The translations under genes were made by a program, and so were the position numbers. Positions 8,450-16,435 of a stretch of DNA of 64,000 nt are shown piece by piece. Position 1 is the first letter of the stretch; the number at the start of each line of letters is the position of its first letter. The stretch is from NCBI GenBank assembly GCA_040386075.1, contig JAZKGE010000004.1, positions 5,054-69,053 of the forward strand. Reading direction: 5' to 3'. A model generated the notes under the pieces. That model was not told the DNA's origin. It worked only from the letters and a program-made list of their open reading frames with translations, and ran no database searches. Source of the DNA: UBA4416 sp040386075. GTDB taxonomy: Bacteria > Bacteroidota > Bacteroidia > B-17B0 > Aurantibacillaceae.

Positions 8450-11110
8450 ATGAAACATTTTTTTTATAGTATTATCTTCTTTTTTTGTATAACGCTAACC
8501 TTTGGGCAAGCATTTTATAAAAACAAGACTAACCGTGCCCTTACTTTCAACGAATTGAAGATTCAGTTCAATGATTTTAAAAAAAATAATGACCTTAGTA
8601 AACAGAAGAACTGGAAGAACTACAAGCGTTGGGAATATGAAATGGAACTTCATACAGATACCAAAGGCGAGCCTGCCGGATTTGACGAATATATAAATGC
8701 CACTATTGATATGGCAAACTTTAAACAGCAGCAAACTCAAAACAGTGCATCAGCTGTATGGGCACCTTTTGGACCTAATGCTACACCTGTAAATCAAACA
8801 GGGTATATGGAAAATGGTATTGGTCGCATCAATTGCATCGCTTTTCATCCCACTAATTCCAACACTTTTTTTGTAGGAGTGGCGCAAGGCGGTGTTTGGA
8901 AAACCACTAATAATGGAGCAACATGGACCCCTTTAACTGATAATTTACCTATTACCCGCATTAGTGATATTGTTATTAATCCCGCTAACCCAAATGAAAT
9001 GTATATTTCATTATGCGATTTTGAATATGTAGGAGTTAGCCTACATTTAAACGGAAGAAAAAGACATACACATTATGGCTTAGGCGTTTATAAAACCCTT
9101 GATGGTGGTTTAACCTGGGCACCAACTGGACTGACATATAATTTAACTAATGGTGATGCATCCCTTATCCGTAAAATTTTAATTAACCCCACCAATACAA
9201 ATGAAATTGTTGCTTGTGGCGTTACAGGCATGTATAAATCTTTGAACGGCGGATCAACCTGGACAAAAAAACTGGATTCACTGTTTTGGGATATGCACCA
9301 GGATCCGGTAAATCCAAATATTATTTATGCAGCAACAGGTTGGGTTATGACCTCTAATATTGGAAATGCAGGGGTTTACAAATCAACAGATTTTGGAAAT
9401 ACCTGGACGATGTTAAATACAGGAATGCCCTTAACAGGAGATATACAACGTGTGAAATTAGCGATTGCTCCATCGAACCCTAACATTATTTATGCGATGT
9501 GTGTGGATATTTTTGGAGGCTTATACGGTATATACGAATCATCAGATGCTGGAGTAAATTGGAATTTAATTATTCCCAACGAAAGTGTATTAGACAGCGG
9601 ACAAGGCTTTACAGGTGGAGGCCAGGGAAATTATGATCTTGGATTGTTAGTGGATTTTTCTGATCCATATACCCTTTACGTTGGGGGAGTAAATATGTGG
9701 ACTTCTTATGATGGTGCATACTCTTTTGTGCCTATGTCTCACTGGACAACTCAATACGGCGCAACATTGCATGGCGACATCCACGATATTAGCAGAAATC
9801 CTTTGACCGGAAATTATTTTGTGTGTAGTGATGGAGGCGTTTATCAAACACCTGCTATGATAGGAGATTCATGGAGTACTACTGCATGGCCAACAGTGTG
9901 GACACAAATGAACACTATGCAAATTTCTTCATTCTACAGGTTGTCGTCTTCTAAAAATGTTGCCGGACAATTAATTGCCGGGGCGCAGGATAATGCATCG
10001 ATGTACTATAATGCCGGCAGCTGGTCGACAATTTTTGGCGGCGACGGTATGGATAACTGTTTATTTCCTACGAGTTCAACCGATGTATTTGGAAGTTCAC
10101 AGTATGGAAATTTTTATATGAGTACTAATAACGGCTTGGGTGGATCTAATCCTACCACTAACCCTAATCTTGAACAAGCAGAATGGGTAACGCCCGTTGT
10201 GGTTGATTATAATAACCCTGGCGTAATGTATATTGGTAACGAGAATGTTGTACAATCAACAGACTTTGGAAATACCTGGGCGCCATTAGCATCTATTTAT
10301 TCAAATACATTAACCGGGCAAAATTCAGAAGTATCAGCGCTGGCTGTTTCTAATTCAAACAGTCAGGTTATTTATGCTGCCAGAAGGGTAAGGTATGAGT
10401 TGGGCATCAACGGTATTGTTTTTAAAACAACTAATGGTGGTGCTAGTTTCGTAAATGTCACCAATAATTTACCCGACAGTTTGTATTATACCGGTATCGA
10501 GATCAATGCTTCCAACGCAAGTATCGTTTATGTAAGTATGGCGGGCTTTACTGCAGCAGATAAGGTATACACCACTATTAATGGTGGAGCAACCTGGCAA
10601 AACATCACCTATAATTTGCCAAATTTGCCCGTTAATTGTATTAAACAAATACCTGGTAGCAACGATCTTATGGTGGCTACAGATATTGGTGTTTATACTT
10701 TAGCAGCTGGTTCTACTACATGGGTAAACAATAGTTTTGGTTTACCTAATGTTATAGTAAGTGATATTGAGTTTAACCCGGCTTTAAATAAAGTATATGT
10801 ATCTACTTTTGGGCGTGGCATCTGGGAAACAACCATTAACAGTATTGTAACAGGTGTTAAAAGTGGCGTCGAAAATATTTATAACTATGCTTTATTCCCA
10901 ACAGTTAATACCGGAAGTTTTAGTTTAGTGTTTGAAAATGACCTTCACGAAAAAAATATTGAGGTAATTGATGTGATGGGAAAAGTGGTTTATACACAAA
11001 AAACTAATTTGAAGAAACTGGAGCTGAGTTTAAATTTAAGTTCGGGCACCTATTTTGTAAGAACAACCAGCAATCATTTATTGGGAGTAAAGAAAATGAT
11101 CGTGGAATAA
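8450..11110 (+). CDS. T9SS-sorted beta-propeller protein with VPS10/BNR-type repeats
   Basis: The 886-residue protein starts with a signal peptide ending around TLTFGQA. After a charged region (about 20-100) come many repeats with the Asp-box-like pattern, for example GVWKTTNNGATW, GVYKTLDGGLTW, GMYKSLNGGSTW, GVYKSTDFGNTW and KVYTTINGGATW. These mark a sortilin/VPS10- or BNR-type beta-propeller. The last 80 residues (YALFPTVNTGSFSLVF ... LNLSSGTYFVRTT ... KKMIVE) form a type A T9SS sorting domain, so the protein is probably exported to the surface or outside. No catalytic residues can be assigned; binding or sugar-related roles are possible. It converges on the DUF1761 gene, with a shared terminator between them. 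Confidence 0.85.
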   Translation: MKHFFYSIIFFFCITLTFGQAFYKNKTNRALTFNELKIQFNDFKKNNDLSKQKNWKNYKRWEYEMELHTDTKGEPAGFDEYINATIDMANFKQQQTQNSASAVWAPFGPNATPVNQTGYMENGIGRINCIAFHPTNSNTFFVGVAQGGVWKTTNNGATWTPLTDNLPITRISDIVINPANPNEMYISLCDFEYVGVSLHLNGRKRHTHYGLGVYKTLDGGLTWAPTGLTYNLTNGDASLIRKILINPTNTNEIVACGVTGMYKSLNGGSTWTKKLDSLFWDMHQDPVNPNIIYAATGWVMTSNIGNAGVYKSTDFGNTWTMLNTGMPLTGDIQRVKLAIAPSNPNIIYAMCVDIFGGLYGIYESSDAGVNWNLIIPNESVLDSGQGFTGGGQGNYDLGLLVDFSDPYTLYVGGVNMWTSYDGAYSFVPMSHWTTQYGATLHGDIHDISRNPLTGNYFVCSDGGVYQTPAMIGDSWSTTAWPTVWTQMNTMQISSFYRLSSSKNVAGQLIAGAQDNASMYYNAGSWSTIFGGDGMDNCLFPTSSTDVFGSSQYGNFYMSTNNGLGGSNPTTNPNLEQAEWVTPVVVDYNNPGVMYIGNENVVQSTDFGNTWAPLASIYSNTLTGQNSEVSALAVSNSNSQVIYAARRVRYELGINGIVFKTTNGGASFVNVTNNLPDSLYYTGIEINASNASIVYVSMAGFTAADKVYTTINGGATWQNITYNLPNLPVNCIKQIPGSNDLMVATDIGVYTLAAGSTTWVNNSFGLPNVIVSDIEFNPALNKVYVSTFGRGIWETTINSIVTGVKSGVENIYNYALFPTVNTGSFSLVFENDLHEKNIEVIDVMGKVVYTQKTNLKKLELSLNLSSGTYFVRTTSNHLLGVKKMIVE

Positions 11111-11120
11111 CCAGCAATAA

Positions 11121-11153
11121 AAAACGCCGCTAAGATTAACTCAGCAGCGTTTT
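11121..11153. terminator. Bidirectional terminator between convergent genes
   Basis: An 11-bp stem (AAAACGCCGCT / AGCAGCGTTTT, one mismatch) with an 11-base loop lies between the stops at 11110 (plus) and 11171 (minus). It ends in T on both strands, so it could serve both genes. Confidence 0.75.
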
Positions 11154-11170
11154 GAAAGAGTAGGTTAGGA

Positions 11171-11674
11171 TTATACCCAGCCGCAAACAATACCGCCCAT
11201 AATGGCTAAGCAAATGATCCAGTAGCCGCAATTAATAGCGATGTATTTAAAGCCTTTTCGCTCAAATAAAGCATTGGTTGCCATAATTGGCATAACAATA
11301 AATAACCCACTTAATACACCATGAAATGCCCCATGGCCAAAGGTACGGTGCCCCGAGCCCACAAGATCCATTACTTGTTTAAAGATCGCACCTTCCGGAG
11401 TGTTTGGATCTTTTATTTGTTCCTGGTAATCAAAAAATGCCGCACCGATATGAAATTGGTGGATAACTAACATTTGAGTGAAAAATGCCAATAGAAAGCT
11501 AAACACAAAGCTTAAACCAAAAATCACAGCCATGTTGGCGCCTTTTAGTTTTTCTTCATTAAGACCCGCTGCGTTCATCCAGGCTGTTCCTAATACTTTG
11601 GGGTTATACCAGATAAATCCCATTACCATTGGCACTAAGGCCGCTACTAATACTGCTAAAAAATTAATATCCAT
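11171..11674 (-). CDS. DUF1761 family membrane protein
   Basis: The protein is 167 residues with four hydrophobic segments and the DUF1761 look: FIWYNPKVLGTAWM near the start, then a loop, then GAFHGVLSGLF and the last helices. The family is found in bacterial inner membranes and its function is unknown. A longer reading from 11701 would need a TTG start and would overlap a -7-like box (TAAATTTG, 11699-11706), so I chose the ATG at 11674, which opens MDINFLAVLVAALV. It converges with the propeller gene. Confidence 0.8.
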   Translation of the reverse strand: MDINFLAVLVAALVPMVMGFIWYNPKVLGTAWMNAAGLNEEKLKGANMAVIFGLSFVFSFLLAFFTQMLVIHQFHIGAAFFDYQEQIKDPNTPEGAIFKQVMDLVGSGHRTFGHGAFHGVLSGLFIVMPIMATNALFERKGFKYIAINCGYWIICLAIMGGIVCGWV

Positions 11675-11698
11675 AATATGTTTCTTTTTTGGTTTACT

Positions 11699-11706
11699 CA
11701 AATTTA
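11699..11706 (-). promoter_or_regulatory. Possible -7 box for the DUF1761 gene
   Basis: TAAATTTG on the minus strand fits TAnnTTTG and lies 25 bp before the ATG at 11674. No TTTG is present at the expected -33 distance, so this is a partial match only. Confidence 0.4.
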
Positions 11707-11804
11707 GGGTAGGAGTAAAGGGGTTTTTGTGTGGTTTGGGTTTATTTGTAACAATTAACTGTTAGTAATGCCAAAAATGGATGTAAAAAAAGTGTTTAAT
11801 ACAA

Positions 11805-11833
11805 AAACCTCAATTAAAGTATAATTGAGGTTT
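11805..11833 (-). terminator. Terminator after the SpoIIE-like gene
   Basis: A perfect 12-bp stem (AAACCTCAATTA / TAATTGAGGTTT) with a 5-base loop is followed on the minus strand by TTTTT. It lies about 30 bp past the stop at 11866. Confidence 0.85.
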
Positions 11834-11865
11834 AAAGAAATTGATCGAATAAATCAATTAGAAGA

Positions 11866-12687
11866 TCAATTAATGGCCTTGTAAGACTTCGAATTGCTAA
11901 AATACAAATGCATTGGATAGTCTTCAAGATCTTCTGAATAACTTGTGTCGCTGGCTGAAAGAGAAAGGACATAGTCCCTAAAGTAATGATGCTGTAAACC
12001 TTTATTTTTTTCCTGTTGTTTTTGTTCAGCTGAAATATCATATAAACAGTCGTTCAATGTTAGAAAAACGCCTTTATGGGAACCACTGTAAACAATTTGC
12101 TTGTTTGATTTATCAATGCAGGCAAGAGAGATCATCAGATCATGTTTAGAAAAGTGATCCAAAGAATCATATTGAATAACGTCGTATATAAACTCCTGTA
12201 TTTTTTTTAGAATAACAGATGGCATTAATATCTGGCGCTCGTTTACCAGCATATCAATATATTGACTGATAGCCATTGAAACCATTATTTTAGTGGATTC
12301 TGAAAAGTCAATTTTCATCACACCGATGTAAGTATATTCCTGTATGTTGAAGGCAAACATAAAATCATCTGCTATAGCGCCTTTTGGATTTATCAGAATG
12401 AATTCTCTGTAAAAGAGTGATCTATCCTGTTCATAATGGATATTGGAAGAAGATTTAAAAAAGGCCTGATGTTCAGCATACACATCCAGGGATGATAGCT
12501 TAAAGCCATAATTGATATAGTTTGTTAATTTGGTACTTGAGTGCGGTTGGTTAAATCGGTGATTTAACATGATTTTTTCAGCGCCATATTGTAATAAGGT
12601 GTCTGAATTGATTGCCTGGTTTACCATGAGTTTAGTTTTTTTAAGTTTATACAAATTAACAAAGGCACAGGCAGTTGCTTTGTCCAT
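11866..12687 (-). CDS. Degenerate SpoIIE/PP2C-like protein, probably catalytically dead
   Basis: The 273 residues are not clearly any named protein, but the order of motifs follows a SpoIIE-type phosphatase domain. NPKGAIADDF (100-109) matches the usual KP..I.SGDF; YIGVMKIDFSES (120-131) sits where the family has AVADCTGHGVPGA; MVSMAIS (135-141) matches the following LMSM helix; MPSVILKKIQEFI matches the P.EIL..L segment; HDLMISLACID (182-192) and YSGSHKGVFL (200-209) match D.ALC.ID and FAGA..P. The Gly-His-Gly-x-Pro-Gly core is gone and no final DG.xDQ motif is visible, so metal binding is unlikely. It may act as a binding or regulatory pseudophosphatase. There is no signal peptide. An internal ATG at 12627 is an alternative start. 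Confidence 0.5.
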   Translation of the reverse strand: MDKATACAFVNLYKLKKTKLMVNQAINSDTLLQYGAEKIMLNHRFNQPHSSTKLTNYINYGFKLSSLDVYAEHQAFFKSSSNIHYEQDRSLFYREFILINPKGAIADDFMFAFNIQEYTYIGVMKIDFSESTKIMVSMAISQYIDMLVNERQILMPSVILKKIQEFIYDVIQYDSLDHFSKHDLMISLACIDKSNKQIVYSGSHKGVFLTLNDCLYDISAEQKQQEKNKGLQHHYFRDYVLSLSASDTSYSEDLEDYPMHLYFSNSKSYKAIN

Positions 12688-12952
12688 ATAAAGTACAAAA
12701 ATGCTAAGGGTTTTATTGATAATCTGATAAATGCTTTACAGGATAATCCTTGCATTTATTTTTGGTTTTTTAAATGATTTTTGAGCGATTAGCTGAGGGT
12801 TAATTAGCTCAATTGTGATTTACCTTGCCGAAAGGCTAGATGGGCTTAAAAACAGTTTTCTTGCCCTTGAATAACGAGTCCGTTTGTAGGTGCATAAAAA
12901 ATCCCCAACTACAATGTAATTGGGGATTTTTATAATTTTTAATTTTTTATGA
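12688..12952. other. Intergenic spacer with several small hairpins
   Basis: This 265-bp spacer lies between rplQ and the SpoIIE-like gene. It contains the supercluster terminator (12897-12931), a GCC-GAAA-GGC hairpin at 12827-12836, and an imperfect stem-loop at 12842-12866 (GGGC ... GCCC). No open frame or tRNA was recognised. Confidence 0.4.
12897..12931 (-). terminator. Terminator of the ribosomal supercluster
   Basis: A perfect 12-bp stem (AAAAATCCCCAA / TTGGGGATTTTT) with an 11-base loop lies 21 bp past the rplQ stop. On the minus strand it ends in a T run. It closes the 17-kb ribosomal gene cluster. Confidence 0.88.
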
Positions 12953-13435
12953 CTATTCAGCGTCTTCAGCTTTGGTTTCAGTAGTACCAGCAGCTTTAGT
13001 ATCTGTTTTTTTAGCGCGGCTACGACGAGTAGTTTTAGCTTTTTCAACTTTTTCAGTTTTACCATTAGAGTAAATTTCGTTGAAGTCAACTAATTCAATT
13101 AATGCCATTTCAGCTGCATCACCTTGTCTGTTACCGGTTTTGATGATACGAGTGTATCCACCGTTTCTTTCAGCAACTTTAACAGATACTTCTTTAAATA
13201 ATAAAGAAACGATCTCTTTGCTTTTTAAGTAAGAGAAAACTGTTCTACGGCTGTGAGTAGAATCGTCTTTACTTCTGTTAATGATTGGCTCAACATAAGT
13301 TCTTAAAGCTTTAGCTTTTGCTAAAGTTGTGAAAATACGTTTGTGCTCGATTAAAGAACAAGCCATATTGCTCATTAACGCCTTACGGTGAGAAGCTGTT
13401 CTACCTAAATTATTTATTTTGTCTCCGTGTCTCAT
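12953..13435 (-). CDS. rplQ: 50S ribosomal protein L17
   Basis: L17 sits near the exit of the peptide tunnel of the large subunit. The core (MRHGDKINNLGRTASHRKAL ... NGGYTRIIKTGNRQGDAAEMALIELV) covers about 118 residues. Beyond it is a 40-residue Lys/Thr/Ala-rich tail, which makes the protein 160 residues long; such tails are common in this phylum. It is the last gene of the supercluster, directly after rpoA, and is followed by a terminator. Confidence 0.97.
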   Translation of the reverse strand: MRHGDKINNLGRTASHRKALMSNMACSLIEHKRIFTTLAKAKALRTYVEPIINRSKDDSTHSRRTVFSYLKSKEIVSLLFKEVSVKVAERNGGYTRIIKTGNRQGDAAEMALIELVDFNEIYSNGKTEKVEKAKTTRRSRAKKTDTKAAGTTETKAEDAE

Positions 13436-13513
13436 GATATTTTTTGATTTAGTGAGTTAGTGAATGGTTGAGTTATTCTCTAACCCATTAATTCTCTAAT
13501 TCAACAATTGTTT

Positions 13514-14506
13514 TTAGTCCTTATCTAATTTATATTTTACTACGTTCATTCCAAATTGTAACCCTTTTGTTGATACTAAATCTTCGAGCTCAGTTAAAGA
13601 TTTTTTACCAAAATTACGGAATTTTAAAAGGTCATTTTTATTGAATGATACAAGTTCTCCTAATGTCTCAACATCTGCAGCTTTTAAACAATTTAAAGCA
13701 CGTACAGACAGATCCATGTCAACTAATTTAGTTTTTAATAATTGACGCATGTGTAAAGATGTTTCATCAAATTCTTCTTCAGATTTTTTCTCTTCAGAAT
13801 CCAATGTGATTTTCTCATCAGAAAACAACATGAAATGGTGGATCAAAATTTTAGCTGCTTCTTTCAAAGCTTCTTTCGGGTGGATAGATCCATCAGAAAC
13901 GATATCTAAAATTAATTTTTCGTAATCTGTTTTTTGTTCAACACGGTAGTTTTCGATCGTGTATTTTACATTTTTAATAGGGGTATAGATAGAATCAATG
14001 AAGATAGTTCCCTGAGGGGCAGAGTTAGTTTTATTTTCTTCTGCTGGAACGTATCCACGTCCTTTATCAATAGTTAATTCGATCTTTAATTTAACATTGC
14101 TTTCGCAATTGAAGATCACTAAATCCGGGTTTAAAATTTGAAAACCATTGGCAAATTTACCAATTTCTCCGGCAGTAAATTTTTCGTTTCCAGCAAAATG
14201 AATAACGATCTTTTCTACATCATGATTATCTAATTGTTTCTTGAAACGAACTTGTTTTAAGTTTAAGATAATTTCAGTAACATCTTCAACAACACCTTTG
14301 ATAGTGGAGAATTCGTGATCAACACCTTCAATTCTTACGCTAGTGATAGCGTGGCCTTCTAAAGAAGATAATAAAATACGACGTAATGAGTTACCTATAG
14401 TGATACCGAAACCTGGTTCTAACGGACGGAATTCAAATTGTCCTTCAGTTTCAGTTGAGTTAATCATAACAACCTTGTCTGGTTTTACGAAATTTAATAT
14501 TGCCAT
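13514..14506 (-). CDS. rpoA: RNA polymerase alpha subunit
   Basis: The alpha subunit (330 residues) nucleates assembly of core RNA polymerase. The N-terminal dimerisation domain covers about residues 1-230 (FRPLEPGFGITIGNSLRRILL; GRGYVPAEEN). An acidic linker (SEEKKSEEEFDE) leads to the C-terminal domain at about 250-320 (LSVRALNCLKAADVETLGEL; LRNFGKKSLTEL-like KFRNFGKKSLTEL), which contacts DNA and activators. It has the usual place between rpsD and rplQ. Confidence 0.98.
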   Translation of the reverse strand: MAILNFVKPDKVVMINSTETEGQFEFRPLEPGFGITIGNSLRRILLSSLEGHAITSVRIEGVDHEFSTIKGVVEDVTEIILNLKQVRFKKQLDNHDVEKIVIHFAGNEKFTAGEIGKFANGFQILNPDLVIFNCESNVKLKIELTIDKGRGYVPAEENKTNSAPQGTIFIDSIYTPIKNVKYTIENYRVEQKTDYEKLILDIVSDGSIHPKEALKEAAKILIHHFMLFSDEKITLDSEEKKSEEEFDETSLHMRQLLKTKLVDMDLSVRALNCLKAADVETLGELVSFNKNDLLKFRNFGKKSLTELEDLVSTKGLQFGMNVVKYKLDKD

Positions 14507-14547
14507 TTTATTAATTTATATAGGTTAAAAAAAAATGCTAATTACTA

Positions 14548-15153
14548 CTATTTAGAGTACAACTCGACGATCAGTTGTTCTTTAATATTTTCAGGGATCT
14601 GAGAACGCTCTGGTACAGAAATGAATTTTCCTGTGAAAGTAGATTTATCAAAATCTAACCAAGAGTATTTGTTTACAGAACCTGATAAAGAATCGTTGAT
14701 CACTTCTAATGACTGAGATTTCTCTCTTACACCAATTACATCACCTGCTTTTAAAGTATAAGAAGCAATGTTTACAACATTACCATTAACAGTAATATGA
14801 GCATGACCTACTAACTGACGAGCAGCGCGACGAGAAGGAGCAATACCTAAACGGTATACTACATTATCTAAACGAGATTCGATCAATTGTAATAACACTT
14901 CACCTGTGATACCGTGTGCACGAGCAGCTCTGTCGAACGTTCTAGCAAATTGTTTTTCTAAGATACCATAAGTATATTTTGCTTTTTGCTTTTCCATTAA
15001 CTGGATAGCATATTCAGATTTTTTACCTTTTTTCTTAGTATTTCCGTGTTGCCCAGGAGGGTAGTTTTTTTTCTCTAATGCTTTGTCCGGGCCAAAAATT
15101 GGCTCTCTGAATTTTCTTGCAATCTTAGATTTAGGACCTGTATATCTTGCCAT
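14548..15153 (-). CDS. rpsD: 30S ribosomal protein S4
   Basis: S4 is a primary 16S rRNA binder and starts small-subunit assembly. The 201-residue protein begins MARYTGPKSKIARKFREPIF and has an S4 RNA-binding domain at about 92-155 (SRLDNVVYRLGIAPSRRAAR). The N-terminus has no cysteines, so this is the zinc-free form. In many bacteria S4 represses its own operon; nothing in the sequence proves that here. It lies between rpsK and rpoA. Confidence 0.98.
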   Translation of the reverse strand: MARYTGPKSKIARKFREPIFGPDKALEKKNYPPGQHGNTKKKGKKSEYAIQLMEKQKAKYTYGILEKQFARTFDRAARAHGITGEVLLQLIESRLDNVVYRLGIAPSRRAARQLVGHAHITVNGNVVNIASYTLKAGDVIGVREKSQSLEVINDSLSGSVNKYSWLDFDKSTFTGKFISVPERSQIPENIKEQLIVELYSK

Positions 15154-15214
15154 TTCTATATTTTAATTTCTGTTATTACTGTTTAATTGTATCGCTGTGT
15201 GTGTAAGATCACTC

Positions 15215-15625
15215 TTAGCAACGACGTTTTTTAGGAGGACGACACCCATTGTGTGGCATTGGAGTGATATCAATGATCTCTGTTACTTCGATTCCTGAAG
15301 TAGAGATCGTTCTGATAGCTGATTCTCTTCCTGCACCCGGGCCTTTTACATACACTTTTACTTTACGTAAACCTAAGTCAGCTGCTACTTTAGAGCAATC
15401 TGCTGCTGCTAATTGAGCTGCATAAGGCGTGTTTTTCTTAGAACCACGGAATCCCATTTTACCGGCACTTGACCAGGAAATAACCTGACCTGCAGAGTTA
15501 GTTAAAGAGATGATGATGTTGTTGAATGTAGCGTTTAAGTGAGCTTCTCCAACTGCCTCTACCTTTACTACTCTTTTCTTAGCGTTAGCTTTTGAAGCCG
15601 CTACTGATGATTGTTGTTTAGCCAT
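15215..15625 (-). CDS. rpsK: 30S ribosomal protein S11
   Basis: S11 (136 residues) forms part of the platform of the small subunit near the mRNA exit. Typical segments are NATFNNIIISLTNSAGQVISW, GFRGSKKNTPYAAQ, VKGPGAGRESAIR and the C-terminal PHNGCRPPKKRRC. The first 20 residues are an Ala/Lys-rich extension. It follows rpsM. Confidence 0.98.
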   Translation of the reverse strand: MAKQQSSVAASKANAKKRVVKVEAVGEAHLNATFNNIIISLTNSAGQVISWSSAGKMGFRGSKKNTPYAAQLAAADCSKVAADLGLRKVKVYVKGPGAGRESAIRTISTSGIEVTEIIDITPMPHNGCRPPKKRRC

Positions 15626-15649
15626 TTTAATTAAATGCTTATTTATTTA

Positions 15650-16027
15650 TTACTTAGTAACTTTTTTCTTGTTTGCAACGGTTTTACGTTTTCCTTTACG
15701 GATACGTGCGTTGGTTTTAGTACGTTGTCCACGAACCGGTAAACCATTACGGTGACGAATGCCACGGTAAGAACCGATATCAGTTAAACGTTTGATGTGT
15801 AAAGCAACTTCTGAACGAAGTCCACCTTCTACTTTAAAATTGTCGTTAACAATTTTACGGATAGCGTTTTGCTCATCATCATTCCACTCGTTAACTTTTT
15901 TATTAAAGTCAATGCCAGCTTCTGTTAAAATACGTTGAGCTCTGCTACGTCCAATACCAAAAATGTAGGTTAATCCTATTTCTCCTCTTTTATTTTTTGG
16001 TAAATCTATACCTGCAATACGTGCCAT
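15650..16027 (-). CDS. rpsM: 30S ribosomal protein S13
   Basis: S13 (125 residues) lies in the head of the small subunit and touches the P-site tRNA and the large subunit. MARIAGIDLPKNKRGEIGL, YIFGIGRSRAQ and the basic C-terminus GLPVRGQRTKTNARIRKGK are characteristic. It follows rpmJ by 41 bp and is the first long gene of the alpha part of the cluster. Confidence 0.98.
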   Translation of the reverse strand: MARIAGIDLPKNKRGEIGLTYIFGIGRSRAQRILTEAGIDFNKKVNEWNDDEQNAIRKIVNDNFKVEGGLRSEVALHIKRLTDIGSYRGIRHRNGLPVRGQRTKTNARIRKGKRKTVANKKKVTK

Positions 16028-16068
16028 TATTTATATACTTGGTTTTAAAAGTTCGCGAAAATACGCAA

Positions 16069-16185
16069 TTATTTTTGTCTTTGTTTAAACTTTGGGTTTT
16101 TTTTGTTGATTATATACAACTTTCCTTTACGACGCACGATTTTGCAATCTACGCTTCTTTTTTTGATGGATGCTCTAACTTTCAT
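16069..16185 (-). CDS. rpmJ: 50S ribosomal protein L36 (38 residues)
   Basis: This short gene reads MKVRASIKKRSVDCKIVRRK and ends NPKFKQRQK. It has only one cysteine, so the zinc ribbon of the longer-known form is absent; this is the zinc-independent type normal in Bacteroidota. It lies between infA and rpsM, its standard place. Confidence 0.95.
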   Translation of the reverse strand: MKVRASIKKRSVDCKIVRRKGKLYIINKKNPKFKQRQK

Positions 16186-16213
16186 TTCCTTAGGTTATTT
16201 ATATTTTTCTTAA

Positions 16214-16432
16214 TTACTTGTATCTGTAGGTAATGCGGCCTTTTGACAGATCATAGGGGCTCATTTCCAGTTTTACTTTATCGCCGGTTAATATCTTGAT
16301 GTAGTGCATTCTCATTTTTCCTGAGATATGGGCAATTACTACATGTCCGTTTTCCAACTCTACTCTGAACATCGCATTACTTAACGATTCCAAAATTACT
16401 CCATCTAACTCAATATTCGCTTGTTTTGCCAT
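16214..16432 (-). CDS. infA: Translation initiation factor IF-1
   Basis: IF-1 (72 residues) is an OB-fold protein that binds the A site during initiation. MAKQANIELDGVILESLSNAMFRV, GHVVIAHISGKMRMHYIKIL and the C-terminal YDLSKGRITYRYK are diagnostic. It sits 3 bp after secY, with no map gene between them. Confidence 0.98.
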   Translation of the reverse strand: MAKQANIELDGVILESLSNAMFRVELENGHVVIAHISGKMRMHYIKILTGDKVKLEMSPYDLSKGRITYRYK

Positions 16433-16435
16433 CTA

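Noticed and set aside
11675..11701. Longer start for the DUF1761 gene
   Set aside because: It would use TTG and begin inside the likely -7 box; the ATG at 11674 opens the first helix.
12820..13089. Lys-rich 89-codon frame at the end of rplQ
   Set aside because: It is an alternate frame of the Lys/Ala-rich L17 tail running past the terminator.
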